Of a DNA stretch of 64,000 nucleotides, positions 39,864-57,144 are shown one piece after another. This DNA comes from Crossaster papposus (taxonomy: Eukaryota > Echinodermata > Asteroidea > Velatida > Solasteridae), in contig JBAIAA010001508.1 in assembly GCA_037893245.1 (NCBI GenBank), positions 1 through 64,000 of the forward strand, written 5' to 3'. The notes beneath the pieces are model-generated. The model searched no databases, was not told the DNA's origin, and saw only the letters and a program-made list of their open reading frames with translations. The position numbers and the translations under genes were made by a program. The stretch's first letter is position 1, and each line of letters starts with the position of its first letter.

Positions 39864-41359
39864 TAGGCCTACAAACAAATTACTTTGCCTCCACAAACAA
39901 AACCAAAAGGCTCTTTTCAGGGCCACCACATAGTTACAAGAGAGAAACGCCGCTGTCTGTCTGTTCTTCATTTTTAAATAAAGTTTTAAAAGAGACAAAT
40001 TTAGATAATACATGTGTAGATTTTAACTTTCACAGCCAAAGGCCCGCTGAGTTTGTTCAATGGCTTCGTTTATTTTTTAAAGAATCGCCTTCCCTTTTCC
40101 TGCTTATAAAAATATTAAGAAAGTGTTTTTTGTCATCCGGGCGCGCGTGCGTTTTAACTTGTATCCCGGCGACCTTCATATAAAAACTAGTTCATTAAAT
40201 ATGCAACGCGCGCACTGTGACTTCAACAAAGCAAAAATAAATACGCGCTGTGTCTGTACTCTATATATACATGTACTACGCGTACTGTACAGTACATGCA
40301 TGTTCAGTTTGTAAAAGTACGTGAATGATATTATACCCGCGACCCAGCACATCAAAATCAAGAATAAGTCGGAAAAAGACTTTCGGAGATATAAATATAA
40401 TAAGATTGCAAATTCAATAAGCTTTTTAATGACATCCATCACAAGCCTTTAGCTCGGAAATTATTGGTTACGAGTTACAGACTGGGGATGGCTATCAATA
40501 GAAAGCCTATGGAATTTCAAATGTTACTATGTACATATCGTGAATTGTCATTTCCCGCTTATTATTGATTTTGATATCCTGGGTCACATTTTCATAGATT
40601 TAACAAAAACATTGGAAATGTGGTGAGTTGACACTTCGCGTGTGGTCTATTAGCTTTGTTTTCGTGTTCTGTCTTACCTGGGCCCAATTTCATAACAAAT
40701 GTAAGCACAACAATTTGCTTAGCATGAAACATTTTCCTTGGCCAAACTGAAGATTTCCGAACACGTTTTATTGACGGTCGTGAATTCTCGTTAACGTTCG
40801 CGACTACAATTTCGACGTCTGGGTGTACACAATTAAATGGTCAGGCCATAGAACCAGACTATTTTCACCGCCCACAAAGTGGGACATTTAGGTTCTGCTT
40901 AAAAACAAATAAACCGGCCTGAACGGTAAACGATCGAGGCGCGGTTGTGCCGAAGGGCGCCATCTATCGGCACGCTCGTACCGGCAGGTCTGTGTGTATT
41001 TACAGCGGCGAGGCGCAGTGCAGCATGGCGATAATTTTGATACCAGTCGCATTTTTCCAGATTTTCAAGTGACTTTTGGTTAAAAAAAATGAATTTGTAA
41101 AAGAATATTGTCGATGTGTATGAAAATGTGTTATGAAAACCCCCCAAGCTCATGAATATTGATGTAAATTAACGTGCCAAAAGTTGGTAATTTCTATAAA
41201 CGGGTTTGCGTCGGGCTCTGTGAGAAGTCCTTTTCTTGACCCGAAATACACAAATTAGAAAAGTTAAAATAAGAATATTATTCGGATGAGAACAATGGGC
41301 GGGGGAATCAATTTGCATGCATAATTCCAGAGCGCCCTATTGGTTCAATGTCAATCGTT

Positions 41360-41547
41360 ATCGCTTCTCGGCCTTTTGGCTAAGATCATGTGTAGTATCT
41401 GTTCTTTTCAGCTTAATATCTGAAACGCTGTTCATCGAACAGCCAGTATATTAATCTGATTTTTGGATTTGGGCCGTGGAATAGAGGCTTGCCTCGTCCC
41501 GGCCATGGGTTGGCCCGGTATAGCAGTACATCCGGGATTCGGCCCAC
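41360..41547 (+). ncRNA. U2: U2 spliceosomal snRNA, unit 7
   Basis: Same sequence as the copy at 3884-4071 as far as read by eye. Confidence 0.95.
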
Positions 41548-42286
41548 TCCCCTCGGGGAACATCAATTAATACAAAAACAGGTCTCGTCTATTATGTGTA
41601 TTCCTATGTCGCCTCACTTTTACAAGTTCTTTCTTCGCTTTACTTCGTGGCTTTCTTATATTTGAACATTTCAATTTGTCTCAATTAAATAATTGTATGA
41701 AGACCGATCTCTTTGTTTTAGGTTGATTTCTGAAGAAAGGGAAAAACAACAACAACAAAAACAAACAAACAAACAAACAAACAAACAAACAGATCCTCTG
41801 CGACTGGTTGTATTTTTTTTTGGCGAAGATGTATTAGATTTCTTTATCTTTTCCATATTTTTAGAAATTCATATGATTTCATATAAATGTAGACTTTAAA
41901 TGTTCTTTTTGTTTTTGGTCTTGTTTGTTTGAATTCCATTTTTGTTCTAAATACTGTATAGGTAATAATGCAGGGCCCTTTTTTATAGCTTTTTTTTTTG
42001 TAAGTGATAAAACCTCAAATACAATAAATAACAGTGCTTTTAACAGTTCAGTTTTTATGTTTGTATTTTAATGTTGCGATTATTCGTTTGCTTGCTTTCC
42101 TCTCTCTCTCTCTCTCGTTGACTGTTTATTTCTCCTCTCGTGTCGTTATTTCGGGAGGGAAACCTCTGCCACGATTTGTTGCTAGAGGGCGCCCTGACTT
42201 TCGTTTGCCTGGCGTGCTCCTATCGCGTCCGCGCATAGCAGTGATATATAATACACTGCCTCGCCCATTCAATCGATCTAGTCTAG

Positions 42287-42634
<348 letters not shown>

Positions 42635-43121
42635 ATAGATGCATGATACATGCCATTTTCAAACCAAACGGCTCTTTTCAGAGCCACCACGATTTCACAA
42701 AAAGAGATTGATTCCAGGTTTTAATTTGTGTGTACTCTGTTATTATTTGGGCATTGTCTCGCGGGATTCAGTGTGGATTTTCCTCCCTGTGTCTATTAGT
42801 ATTAAGGTTTTTTTCTTTTCGTTTATTGCCCGTAATTATTCCCGGGATGTCTTTATCGAAGACACGGCCCATTTGTTTATTTTGGTAGCTGGGGAAAATT
42901 AATTTGCTTGCAAAGTATCATGTACTCGTAGGTAATATTGACCGTATTGTTTCGGAGGGTAAATCAGTTGTGATCAGTGAAGCGTCCCGGCATGGTGTCC
43001 GAATTATCCAATCGGAAGACTGCCCATTGTTATACTTCAGCCCCAGGATGCTATTCTCTAGTCTTAAGAGACGGCCTGTTCGTTGATTTGGCATTCACTT
43101 CTTATCTACTCTCCATTCTGA

Positions 43122-43550
<429 letters not shown>

Positions 43551-44284
43551 GTCACAGCTGCGTGCGCAAAACTAACCGAACGGCCCTTTTCAGGGCCAAT
43601 ATTTTTTTCAAAGAGAGATTCATTCCAATCGCGTTTTCTGTAGAGTTTTGAAAAGTTAAGTTTGGTTACTATAGGTAAATACGAATTTTAACTGGCCAGA
43701 GCTCCGGAGAACGGATTAATAAAATTAATCGGATTAGTCTCTTTCCATTTTGTTTGTTTGTCTGTCTGTCTCTTATTTTTTGTTGTCCCCCCACCCCCCA
43801 AAATAAAAATAAAAAATTATTTTACTTTTAATACGGTAAAAAAGAAGAAGAGTAATTGCCTGGCCATGTACACAATTGTTTATGCAGTCATTTTGTGTCA
43901 TATTTTCGAAAACGGGAACTCTTCGTTACATTGGATGATACGCAAGTTTACCCGGCGTTTGGGGAAAAATAAATAATGAGTGAAACCACACCGGATTGTT
44001 GGCCTCTACCGAATATAATAAAAAAGTGGATATTCTAAATTATTGTTTGTAATTGTTTGTTTCTTGGAGTTTTCATTCGGATTCGGAAGGATAGCTTTTG
44101 CCCTCTGTGCGTGTGGCAAGCGCCAATGCATGTCACTTTGCACGCGTACATAATTCTTCACGCTTGGGTGATTGTGTGGACAATGCGTGTATGCCCAGAA
44201 TCCTAGCGGGTACCATAAAAGTCGTCCCGGCATGCTTGACCTTCCATTCGATCGCACGATCACATACACTCATCTTCTCCAATC

Positions 44285-44653
44285 ATGGCTCCTAAAGTTA
44301 GCGGAAAAGGCCAGAAGAAGGCCGGCAACACCAAGGCTCCGGTCAGCACGAACAAGAAGAGGCGTCGGCGTCGCAAGGAGAGCTACGGCATCTACATCTA
44401 CAAAGTCATGAAACAGGTGCACCCCGACACAGGAATCTCCAGCAAGGCAATGAGCATCATGAACAGCTTTGTCAACGACGTGTTTGAGCGCATCGCCGGC
44501 GAATCTTCCCGCCTTGCCCACTACAACAAGAAGTCGACCATCTCAAGTCGTGAAGTGCAGACTGCAGTACGCCTAATCCTCCCGGGAGAGCTTGCCAAGC
44601 ATGCAGTCAGCGAAGGAACCAAGGCCGTCACCAAGTATACGACTTCAAAATAG
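44285..44653 (+). CDS. H2B: Histone H2B, unit 8
   Basis: The protein is identical to the copy at 563-931. 3' stem-loop at 44698-44713. Confidence 0.98.
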   Translation: MAPKVSGKGQKKAGNTKAPVSTNKKRRRRRKESYGIYIYKVMKQVHPDTGISSKAMSIMNSFVNDVFERIAGESSRLAHYNKKSTISSREVQTAVRLILPGELAKHAVSEGTKAVTKYTTSK

Positions 44654-45731
44654 GTTGACCGAGGGAGGAACAAATAACACGAAAAACATAACCAAACGGC
44701 TCTTTTCAGAGCCAACACAATTTAAAAAAAAAAGAGATGTGACTGTCTGATCTGTGTTACTAATTTAGTCAATATTCGTAGGTGGTAAAATCGTTCGGGT
44801 AGTGTTCCCGTCTTTACATTCTCCCTGACCTTAAAAGGAGAAATGAAGATCAACATTAACCTTCTGTTCTCGTCGCCTTTGAAAACAAATATGTGACTTG
44901 AAAAGGCATGACGGGGAAAAGTATTTCTGTAGTATTTGGAGTTCTATTGTTTTACACCGTAGTAAAGACCGATTCGTTAGTTTTGCAATGATACCAAAAG
45001 TATTTATTTACATCATTTAATTAACATGATATATACAACATTGCAGGGCTGACAGTGCGCCGCCCAACCTAAGCGATCGAATTTTTAAAACCAACGAATA
45101 GCTTTGACCAAAACAATTATACGCGTGCCCGCCAACAACGAAATTGACAAATGGGGGTCATTGTTAATTTAGCCTCAGTAAGTCACGTAGGAATTTGCAA
45201 TGGCGAAACAGCCTTTTGTTATTCAGCACCTGTGCGCGCAGTGGTTTTTGTTCATTCAGTCTCCATTACGAGAAGTAGTGGTTTCTTGTTTGATGTATGT
45301 TTAATATATGTGTTTGTCGTATCTCTGTGCAGACAAATCCGTGACAGTTTTCAATGTGGTTTATGAGGGACGATCTGCGGCCAGCGTGGAGGCAGGTCAA
45401 TCGGTAGGCAACAGGGACACACCGTCGGGATAACAGAAATCGTCTGAGAAAGCAGGTAAGGTTTTTGGGTGCTTTGGGTTTTTGCTGTTATGATTTCATC
45501 GCTTAGATTGAAGACAGACAGACAGACAGACCTCGTTCAAAAAATGTATCCCTGTCTTCACGAATCCAAAAATGGATGCGGTGCACTCAACCGTACAGTA
45601 AGTGTGTCGCGCGTGATTGGCTACTTGGCGTGCTTCGGCCAATCCACCGGAACGCTATAACTAGTGCTGTCACCCCCCTCGTACGGCACTTTCACTGCAG
45701 ATCGCAATCTACTGTCACCAATTACTTCAAG

Positions 45732-46109
45732 ATGACTGGACGAGGAAAAAGCGGAAAAGCAAGAAGCAAGGCCAGGAGCAGGTCCTCAAGGGCGGGACTG
45801 CAGTTCCCCGTGGGTCGCGTTCATCGATTTTTGCGAAGGGGCAACTACGCTGAGCGGGTTGGAGCCGGTGCACCGGTCTACCTGGCAGCCGTGATGGAAT
45901 ACCTGACCGCGGAGATCCTGGAGCTGGCCGGTAACGCAGCACGAGACAATAAGAAGACGAGAATTAACCCTCGACATCTGCAGCTTGCTATACGCAACGA
46001 CGAAGAGCTTAACAAGTTGATGAGTGGGGTTACCATCGCGCAAGGCGGTGTGCTTCCCAACATCCAGCAAGTACTTCTGCCCAAAAAGGCCGCCAAAGTA
46101 TCAAAGTAA
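45732..46109 (+). CDS. H2A: Histone H2A, unit 8
   Basis: The protein is identical to the copy at 2010-2387. 3' stem-loop at 46155-46170. Confidence 0.98.
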   Translation: MTGRGKSGKARSKARSRSSRAGLQFPVGRVHRFLRRGNYAERVGAGAPVYLAAVMEYLTAEILELAGNAARDNKKTRINPRHLQLAIRNDEELNKLMSGVTIAQGGVLPNIQQVLLPKKAAKVSK

Positions 46110-47605
46110 TAGGCCTACAAACAAATTACTTTGCCTCCACAAACAAAACCAAAAGGCTCTTTTCAGGGCCACCACATAGTTACAAGAGAGAAACGCCGCT
46201 GTCTGTCTGTTCTTCATTTTTAAATAAAGTTTTAAAAGAGACAAATTTAGATAATACATGTGTAGATTTTAACTTTCACAGCCAAAGGCCCGCTGAGTTT
46301 GTTCAATGGCTTCGTTTATTTTTTAAAGAATCGCCTTCCCTTTTCCTGCTTATAAAAATATTAAGAAAGTGTTTTTTGTCATCCGGGCGCGCGTGCGTTT
46401 TAACTTGTATCCCGGCGACCTTCATATAAAAACTAGTTCATTAAATATGCAACGCGCGCACTGTGACTTCAACAAAGCAAAAATAAATACGCGCTGTGTC
46501 TGTACTCTATATATACATGTACTACGCGTACTGTACAGTACATGCATGTTCAGTTTGTAAAAGTACGTGAATGATATTATACCCGCGACCCAGCACATCA
46601 AAATCAAGAATAAGTCGGAAAAAGACTTTCGGAGATATAAATATAATAAGATTGCAAATTCAATAAGCTTTTTAATGACATCCATCACAAGCCTTTAGCT
46701 CGGAAATTATTGGTTACGAGTTACAGACTGGGGATGGCTATCAATAGAAAGCCTATGGAATTTCAAATGTTACTATGTACATATCGTGAATTGTCATTTC
46801 CCGCTTATTATTGATTTTGATATCCTGGGTCACATTTTCATAGATTTAACAAAAACATTGGAAATGTGGTGAGTTGACACTTCGCGTGTGGTCTATTAGC
46901 TTTGTTTTCGTGTTCTGTCTTACCTGGGCCCAATTTCATAACAAATGTAAGCACAACAATTTGCTTAGCATGAAACATTTTCCTTGGCCAAACTGAAGAT
47001 TTCCGAACACGTTTTATTGACGGTCGTGAATTCTCGTTAACGTTCGCGACTACAATTTCGACGTCTGGGTGTACACAATTAAATGGTCAGGCCATAGAAC
47101 CAGACTATTTTCACCGCCCACAAAGTGGGACATTTAGGTTCTGCTTAAAAACAAATAAACCGGCCTGAACGGTAAACGATCGAGGCGCGGTTGTGCCGAA
47201 GGGCGCCATCTATCGGCACGCTCGTACCGGCAGGTCTGTGTGTATTTACAGCGGCGAGGCGCAGTGCAGCATGGCGATAATTTTGATACCAGTCGCATTT
47301 TTCCAGATTTTCAAGTGACTTTTGGTTAAAAAAAATGAATTTGTAAAAGAATATTGTCGATGTGTATGAAAATGTGTTATGAAAACCCCCCAAGCTCATG
47401 AATATTGATGTAAATTAACGTGCCAAAAGTTGGTAATTTCTATAAACGGGTTTGCGTCGGGCTCTGTGAGAAGTCCTTTTCTTGACCCGAAATACACAAA
47501 TTAGAAAAGTTAAAATAAGAATATTATTCGGATGAGAACAATGGGCGGGGGAATCAATTTGCATGCATAATTCCAGAGCGCCCTATTGGTTCAATGTCAA
47601 TCGTT

Positions 47606-47793
47606 ATCGCTTCTCGGCCTTTTGGCTAAGATCATGTGTAGTATCTGTTCTTTTCAGCTTAATATCTGAAACGCTGTTCATCGAACAGCCAGTATATTAA
47701 TCTGATTTTTGGATTTGGGCCGTGGAATAGAGGCTTGCCTCGTCCCGGCCATGGGTTGGCCCGGTATAGCAGTACATCCGGGATTCGGCCCAC
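47606..47793 (+). ncRNA. U2: U2 spliceosomal snRNA, unit 8
   Basis: Same sequence as the copy at 3884-4071 as far as read by eye. Confidence 0.95.
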
Positions 47794-48532
47794 TCCCCTC
47801 GGGGAACATCAATTAATACAAAAACAGGTCTCGTCTATTATGTGTATTCCTATGTCGCCTCACTTTTACAAGTTCTTTCTTCGCTTTACTTCGTGGCTTT
47901 CTTATATTTGAACATTTCAATTTGTCTCAATTAAATAATTGTATGAAGACCGATCTCTTTGTTTTAGGTTGATTTCTGAAGAAAGGGAAAAACAACAACA
48001 ACAAAAACAAACAAACAAACAAACAAACAAACAAACAGATCCTCTGCGACTGGTTGTATTTTTTTTTGGCGAAGATGTATTAGATTTCTTTATCTTTTCC
48101 ATATTTTTAGAAATTCATATGATTTCATATAAATGTAGACTTTAAATGTTCTTTTTGTTTTTGGTCTTGTTTGTTTGAATTCCATTTTTGTTCTAAATAC
48201 TGTATAGGTAATAATGCAGGGCCCTTTTTTATAGCTTTTTTTTTTGTAAGTGATAAAACCTCAAATACAATAAATAACAGTGCTTTTAACAGTTCAGTTT
48301 TTATGTTTGTATTTTAATGTTGCGATTATTCGTTTGCTTGCTTTCCTCTCTCTCTCTCTCTCGTTGACTGTTTATTTCTCCTCTCGTGTCGTTATTTCGG
48401 GAGGGAAACCTCTGCCACGATTTGTTGCTAGAGGGCGCCCTGACTTTCGTTTGCCTGGCGTGCTCCTATCGCGTCCGCGCATAGCAGTGATATATAATAC
48501 ACTGCCTCGCCCATTCAATCGATCTAGTCTAG

Positions 48533-48880
<348 letters not shown>

Positions 48881-49367
48881 ATAGATGCATGATACATGCC
48901 ATTTTCAAACCAAACGGCTCTTTTCAGAGCCACCACGATTTCACAAAAAGAGATTGATTCCAGGTTTTAATTTGTGTGTACTCTGTTATTATTTGGGCAT
49001 TGTCTCGCGGGATTCAGTGTGGATTTTCCTCCCTGTGTCTATTAGTATTAAGGTTTTTTTCTTTTCGTTTATTGCCCGTAATTATTCCCGGGATGTCTTT
49101 ATCGAAGACACGGCCCATTTGTTTATTTTGGTAGCTGGGGAAAATTAATTTGCTTGCAAAGTATCATGTACTCGTAGGTAATATTGACCGTATTGTTTCG
49201 GAGGGTAAATCAGTTGTGATCAGTGAAGCGTCCCGGCATGGTGTCCGAATTATCCAATCGGAAGACTGCCCATTGTTATACTTCAGCCCCAGGATGCTAT
49301 TCTCTAGTCTTAAGAGACGGCCTGTTCGTTGATTTGGCATTCACTTCTTATCTACTCTCCATTCTGA

Positions 49368-49796
<429 letters not shown>

Positions 49797-50530
49797 GTCA
49801 CAGCTGCGTGCGCAAAACTAACCGAACGGCCCTTTTCAGGGCCAATATTTTTTTCAAAGAGAGATTCATTCCAATCGCGTTTTCTGTAGAGTTTTGAAAA
49901 GTTAAGTTTGGTTACTATAGGTAAATACGAATTTTAACTGGCCAGAGCTCCGGAGAACGGATTAATAAAATTAATCGGATTAGTCTCTTTCCATTTTGTT
50001 TGTTTGTCTGTCTGTCTCTTATTTTTTGTTGTCCCCCCACCCCCCAAAATAAAAATAAAAAATTATTTTACTTTTAATACGGTAAAAAAGAAGAAGAGTA
50101 ATTGCCTGGCCATGTACACAATTGTTTATGCAGTCATTTTGTGTCATATTTTCGAAAACGGGAACTCTTCGTTACATTGGATGATACGCAAGTTTACCCG
50201 GCGTTTGGGGAAAAATAAATAATGAGTGAAACCACACCGGATTGTTGGCCTCTACCGAATATAATAAAAAAGTGGATATTCTAAATTATTGTTTGTAATT
50301 GTTTGTTTCTTGGAGTTTTCATTCGGATTCGGAAGGATAGCTTTTGCCCTCTGTGCGTGTGGCAAGCGCCAATGCATGTAACTTTGCACGCGTACATAAT
50401 TCTTCACGCTTGGGTGATTGTGTGGACAATGCGTGTATGCCCAGAATCCTAGCGGGTACCATAAAAGTCGTCCCGGCATGCTTGACCTTCCATTCGATCG
50501 CACGATCACATACACTCATCTTCTCCAATC

Positions 50531-50899
50531 ATGGCTCCTAAAGTTAGCGGAAAAGGCCAGAAGAAGGCCGGCAACACCAAGGCTCCGGTCAGCACGAACA
50601 AGAAGAGGCGTCGGCGTCGCAAGGAGAGCTACGGCATCTACATCTACAAAGTCATGAAACAGGTGCACCCCGACACAGGAATCTCCAGCAAGGCAATGAG
50701 CATCATGAACAGCTTTGTCAACGACGTGTTTGAGCGCATCGCCGGCGAATCTTCCCGCCTTGCCCACTACAACAAGAAGTCGACCATCTCAAGTCGTGAA
50801 GTGCAGACTGCAGTACGCCTAATCCTCCCGGGAGAGCTTGCCAAGCATGCAGTCAGCGAAGGAACCAAGGCCGTCACCAAGTATACGACTTCAAAATAG
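50531..50899 (+). CDS. H2B: Histone H2B, unit 9
   Basis: The protein is identical to the copy at 563-931. 3' stem-loop at 50944-50959. This copy alone has a promoter substitution, C to A at 50380, about 7 bp downstream of the CCAAT box and 151 bp upstream of the ATG. Confidence 0.98.
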   Translation: MAPKVSGKGQKKAGNTKAPVSTNKKRRRRRKESYGIYIYKVMKQVHPDTGISSKAMSIMNSFVNDVFERIAGESSRLAHYNKKSTISSREVQTAVRLILPGELAKHAVSEGTKAVTKYTTSK

Positions 50900-51977
50900 G
50901 TTGACCGAGGGAGGAACAAATAACACGAAAAACATAACCAAACGGCTCTTTTCAGAGCCAACACAATTTAAAAAAAAAAGAGATGTGACTGTCTGATCTG
51001 TGTTACTAATTTAGTCAATATTCGTAGGTGGTAAAATCGTTCGGGTAGTGTTCCCGTCTTTACATTCTCCCTGACCTTAAAAGGAGAAATGAAGATCAAC
51101 ATTAACCTTCTGTTCTCGTCGCCTTTGAAAACAAATATGTGACTTGAAAAGGCATGACGGGGAAAAGTATTTCTGTAGTATTTGGAGTTCTATTGTTTTA
51201 CACCGTAGTAAAGACCGATTCGTTAGTTTTGCAATGATACCAAAAGTATTTATTTACATCATTTAATTAACATGATATATACAACATTGCAGGGCTGACA
51301 GTGCGCCGCCCAACCTAAGCGATCGAATTTTTAAAACCAACGAATAGCTTTGACCAAAACAATTATACGCGTGCCCGCCAACAACGAAATTGACAAATGG
51401 GGGTCATTGTTAATTTAGCCTCAGTAAGTCACGTAGGAATTTGCAATGGCGAAACAGCCTTTTGTTATTCAGCACCTGTGCGCGCAGTGGTTTTTGTTCA
51501 TTCAGTCTCCATTACGAGAAGTAGTGGTTTCTTGTTTGATGTATGTTTAATATATGTGTTTGTCGTATCTCTGTGCAGACAAATCCGTGACAGTTTTCAA
51601 TGTGGTTTATGAGGGACGATCTGCGGCCAGCGTGGAGGCAGGTCAATCGGTAGGCAACAGGGACACACCGTCGGGATAACAGAAATCGTCTGAGAAAGCA
51701 GGTAAGGTTTTTGGGTGCTTTGGGTTTTTGCTGTTATGATTTCATCGCTTAGATTGAAGACAGACAGACAGACAGACCTCGTTCAAAAAATGTATCCCTG
51801 TCTTCACGAATCCAAAAATGGATGCGGTGCACTCAACCGTACAGTAAGTGTGTCGCGCGTGATTGGCTACTTGGCGTGCTTCGGCCAATCCACCGGAACG
51901 CTATAACTAGTGCTGTCACCCCCCTCGTACGGCACTTTCACTGCAGATCGCAATCTACTGTCACCAATTACTTCAAG

Positions 51978-52355
51978 ATGACTGGACGAGGAAAGAGCGG
52001 AAAAGCAAGAAGCAAGGCCAGGAGCAGGTCCTCAAGGGCGGGACTGCAGTTCCCCGTGGGTCGCGTTCATCGATTTTTGCGAAGGGGCAACTACGCTGAG
52101 CGGGTTGGAGCCGGTGCACCGGTCTACCTGGCAGCCGTGATGGAATACCTGACCGCGGAGATCCTGGAGCTGGCCGGTAACGCAGCACGAGACAATAAGA
52201 AGACGAGAATTAACCCTCGACATCTGCAGCTTGCTATACGCAACGACGAAGAGCTTAACAAGTTGATGAGTGGGGTTACCATCGCGCAAGGCGGTGTGCT
52301 TCCCAACATCCAGCAAGTACTTCTGCCCAAAAAGGCCGCCAAAGTATCAAAGTAA
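51978..52355 (+). CDS. H2A: Histone H2A, unit 9 (one synonymous change)
   Basis: The protein is identical to the copy at 2010-2387, but codon 6 (Lys) is AAG instead of AAA (G at 51995). It is the only coding-sequence difference noticed among all histone copies in the window. 3' stem-loop at 52401-52416. Confidence 0.98.
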   Translation: MTGRGKSGKARSKARSRSSRAGLQFPVGRVHRFLRRGNYAERVGAGAPVYLAAVMEYLTAEILELAGNAARDNKKTRINPRHLQLAIRNDEELNKLMSGVTIAQGGVLPNIQQVLLPKKAAKVSK

Positions 52356-53851
52356 TAGGCCTACAAACAAATTACTTTGCCTCCACAAACAAAACCAAAA
52401 GGCTCTTTTCAGGGCCACCACATAGTTACAAGAGAGAAACGCCGCTGTCTGTCTGTTCTTCATTTTTAAATAAAGTTTTAAAAGAGACAAATTTAGATAA
52501 TACATGTGTAGATTTTAACTTTCACAGCCAAAGGCCCGCTGAGTTTGTTCAATGGCTTCGTTTATTTTTTAAAGAATCGCCTTCCCTTTTCCTGCTTATA
52601 AAAATATTAAGAAAGTGTTTTTTGTCATCCGGGCGCGCGTGCGTTTTAACTTGTATCCCGGCGACCTTCATATAAAAACTAGTTCATTAAATATGCAACG
52701 CGCGCACTGTGACTTCAACAAAGCAAAAATAAATACGCGCTGTGTCTGTACTCTATATATACATGTACTACGCGTACTGTACAGTACATGCATGTTCAGT
52801 TTGTAAAAGTACGTGAATGATATTATACCCGCGACCCAGCACATCAAAATCAAGAATAAGTCGGAAAAAGACTTTCGGAGATATAAATATAATAAGATTG
52901 CAAATTCAATAAGCTTTTTAATGACATCCATCACAAGCCTTTAGCTCGGAAATTATTGGTTACGAGTTACAGACTGGGGATGGCTATCAATAGAAAGCCT
53001 ATGGAATTTCAAATGTTACTATGTACATATCGTGAATTGTCATTTCCCGCTTATTATTGATTTTGATATCCTGGGTCACATTTTCATAGATTTAACAAAA
53101 ACATTGGAAATGTGGTGAGTTGACACTTCGCGTGTGGTCTATTAGCTTTGTTTTCGTGTTCTGTCTTACCTGGGCCCAATTTCATAACAAATGTAAGCAC
53201 AACAATTTGCTTAGCATGAAACATTTTCCTTGGCCAAACTGAAGATTTCCGAACACGTTTTATTGACGGTCGTGAATTCTCGTTAACGTTCGCGACTACA
53301 ATTTCGACGTCTGGGTGTACACAATTAAATGGTCAGGCCATAGAACCAGACTATTTTCACCGCCCACAAAGTGGGACATTTAGGTTCTGCTTAAAAACAA
53401 ATAAACCGGCCTGAACGGTAAACGATCGAGGCGCGGTTGTGCCGAAGGGCGCCATCTATCGGCACGCTCGTACCGGCAGGTCTGTGTGTATTTACAGCGG
53501 CGAGGCGCAGTGCAGCATGGCGATAATTTTGATACCAGTCGCATTTTTCCAGATTTTCAAGTGACTTTTGGTTAAAAAAAATGAATTTGTAAAAGAATAT
53601 TGTCGATGTGTATGAAAATGTGTTATGAAAACCCCCCAAGCTCATGAATATTGATGTAAATTAACGTGCCAAAAGTTGGTAATTTCTATAAACGGGTTTG
53701 CGTCGGGCTCTGTGAGAAGTCCTTTTCTTGACCCGAAATACACAAATTAGAAAAGTTAAAATAAGAATATTATTCGGATGAGAACAATGGGCGGGGGAAT
53801 CAATTTGCATGCATAATTCCAGAGCGCCCTATTGGTTCAATGTCAATCGTT

Positions 53852-54039
53852 ATCGCTTCTCGGCCTTTTGGCTAAGATCATGTGTAGTATCTGTTCTTTT
53901 CAGCTTAATATCTGAAACGCTGTTCATCGAACAGCCAGTATATTAATCTGATTTTTGGATTTGGGCCGTGGAATAGAGGCTTGCCTCGTCCCGGCCATGG
54001 GTTGGCCCGGTATAGCAGTACATCCGGGATTCGGCCCAC
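53852..54039 (+). ncRNA. U2: U2 spliceosomal snRNA, unit 9
   Basis: Same sequence as the copy at 3884-4071 as far as read by eye, although this is the most divergent unit elsewhere. Confidence 0.95.
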
Positions 54040-54778
54040 TCCCCTCGGGGAACATCAATTAATACAAAAACAGGTCTCGTCTATTATGTGTATTCCTATG
54101 TCGCCTCACTTTTACAAGTTCTTTCTTCGCTTTACTTCGTGGCTTTCTTATATTTGAACATTTCAATTTGTCTCAATTAAATAATTGTATGAAGACCGAT
54201 CTCTTTGTTTTAGGTTGATTTCTGAAGAAAGGGAAAAACAACAACAACAAAAACAAACAAACAAACAAACAAACAAACAAACAGATCCTCTGCGACTGGT
54301 TGTATTTTTTTTTGGCGAAGATGTATTAGATTTCTTTATCTTTTCCATATTTTTAGAAATTCATATGATTTCATATAAATGTAGACTTTAAATGTTCTTT
54401 TTGTTTTTGGTCTTGTTTGTTTGAATTCCATTTTTGTTCTAAATACTGTATAGGTAATAATGCAGGGCCCTTTTTTATAGCTTTTTTTTTTGTAAGTGAT
54501 AAAACCTCAAATACAATAAATAACAGTGCTTTTAACAGTTCAGTTTTTATGTTTGTATTTTAATGTTGCGATTATTCGTTTGCTTGCTTTCCTCTCTCTC
54601 TCTCTCTCGTTGACTGTTTATTTCTCCTCTCGTGTCGTTATTTCGGGAGGGAAACCTCTGCCACGATTTGTTGCTAGAGGGCGCCCTGACTTTCGTTTGC
54701 CTGGCGTGCTCCTATCGCGTCCGCGCATAGCAGTGATATATAATACACTGCCTCGCCCATTCAATCGATCTAGTCTAG

Positions 54779-55126
<348 letters not shown>

Positions 55127-55612
55127 ATAGATGCATGATACATGCCATTTTCAAACCAAACGGCTCTTTTCAGAGCCACCACGATTTCACAAAAAGAGAT
55201 TGATTCCAGGTTTTAATTTGTGGTACTCTGTTATTATTTGGGCATTGTCTCGCGGGATTCAGTGTGGATTTTCCTCCCTGTGTCTATTAGTATTAAGGTT
55301 TTTTTCTTTTCGTTTATTGCCCGTAATTATTCCCGGGATGTCTTTATCGAAGACACGGCCCATTTGTTTATTTTGGTAGCTGGGGAAAATTAATTTGCTT
55401 GCAAAGTATCATGTACTCGTAGGTAATATTGACCGTATTGTTTCGGAGGGTAAATCAGTTGTGATCAGTGAAGCGTCCCGGCATGGTGTCCGAATTATCC
55501 AATCGGAAGACTGCCCATTGTTATACTTCAGCCCCAGGATGCTATTCTCTAGTCTTAAGAGACGGCCTGTTCGTTGATTTGGCATTCACTTCTTATCTAC
55601 TCTCCATTCTGA

Positions 55613-56041
<429 letters not shown>

Positions 56042-56775
56042 GTCACAGCTGCGTGCGCAAAACTAACCGAACGGCCCTTTTCAGGGCCAATATTTTTTTC
56101 AAAGAGAGATTCATTCCAATCGCGTTTTCTGTAGAGTTTTGAAAAGTTAAGTTTGGTTACTATAGGTAAATACGAATTTTAACTGGCCAGAGCTCCGGAG
56201 AACGGATTAATAAAATTAATCGGATTAGTCTCTTTCCATTTTGTTTGTTTGTCTGTCTGTCTCTTATTTTTTGTTGTCCCCCCACCCCCCAAAATAAAAA
56301 TAAAAAATTATTTTACTTTTAATACGGTAAAAAAGAAGAAGAGTAATTGCCTGGCCATGTACACAATTGTTTATGCAGTCATTTTGTGTCATATTTTCGA
56401 AAACGGGAACTCTTCGTTACATTGGATGATACGCAAGTTTACCCGGCGTTTGGGGAAAAATAAATAATGAGTGAAACCACACCGGATTGTTGGCCTCTAC
56501 CGAATATAATAAAAAAGTGGATATTCTAAATTATTGTTTGTAATTGTTTGTTTCTTGGAGTTTTCATTCGGATTCGGAAGGATAGCTTTTGCCCTCTGTG
56601 CGTGTGGCAAGCGCCAATGCATGTCACTTTGCACGCGTACATAATTCTTCACGCTTGGGTGATTGTGTGGACAATGCGTGTATGCCCAGAATCCTAGCGG
56701 GTACCATAAAAGTCGTCCCGGCATGCTTGACCTTCCATTCGATCGCACGATCACATACACTCATCTTCTCCAATC

Positions 56776-57144
56776 ATGGCTCCTAAAGTTAGCGGAAAAG
56801 GCCAGAAGAAGGCCGGCAACACCAAGGCTCCGGTCAGCACGAACAAGAAGAGGCGTCGGCGTCGCAAGGAGAGCTACGGCATCTACATCTACAAAGTCAT
56901 GAAACAGGTGCACCCCGACACAGGAATCTCCAGCAAGGCAATGAGCATCATGAACAGCTTTGTCAACGACGTGTTTGAGCGCATCGCCGGCGAATCTTCC
57001 CGCCTTGCCCACTACAACAAGAAGTCGACCATCTCAAGTCGTGAAGTGCAGACTGCAGTACGCCTAATCCTCCCGGGAGAGCTTGCCAAGCATGCAGTCA
57101 GCGAAGGAACCAAGGCCGTCACCAAGTATACGACTTCAAAATAG
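56776..57144 (+). CDS. H2B: Histone H2B, unit 10
   Basis: The protein is identical to the copy at 563-931. 3' stem-loop at 57189-57204. Confidence 0.98.
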   Translation: MAPKVSGKGQKKAGNTKAPVSTNKKRRRRRKESYGIYIYKVMKQVHPDTGISSKAMSIMNSFVNDVFERIAGESSRLAHYNKKSTISSREVQTAVRLILPGELAKHAVSEGTKAVTKYTTSK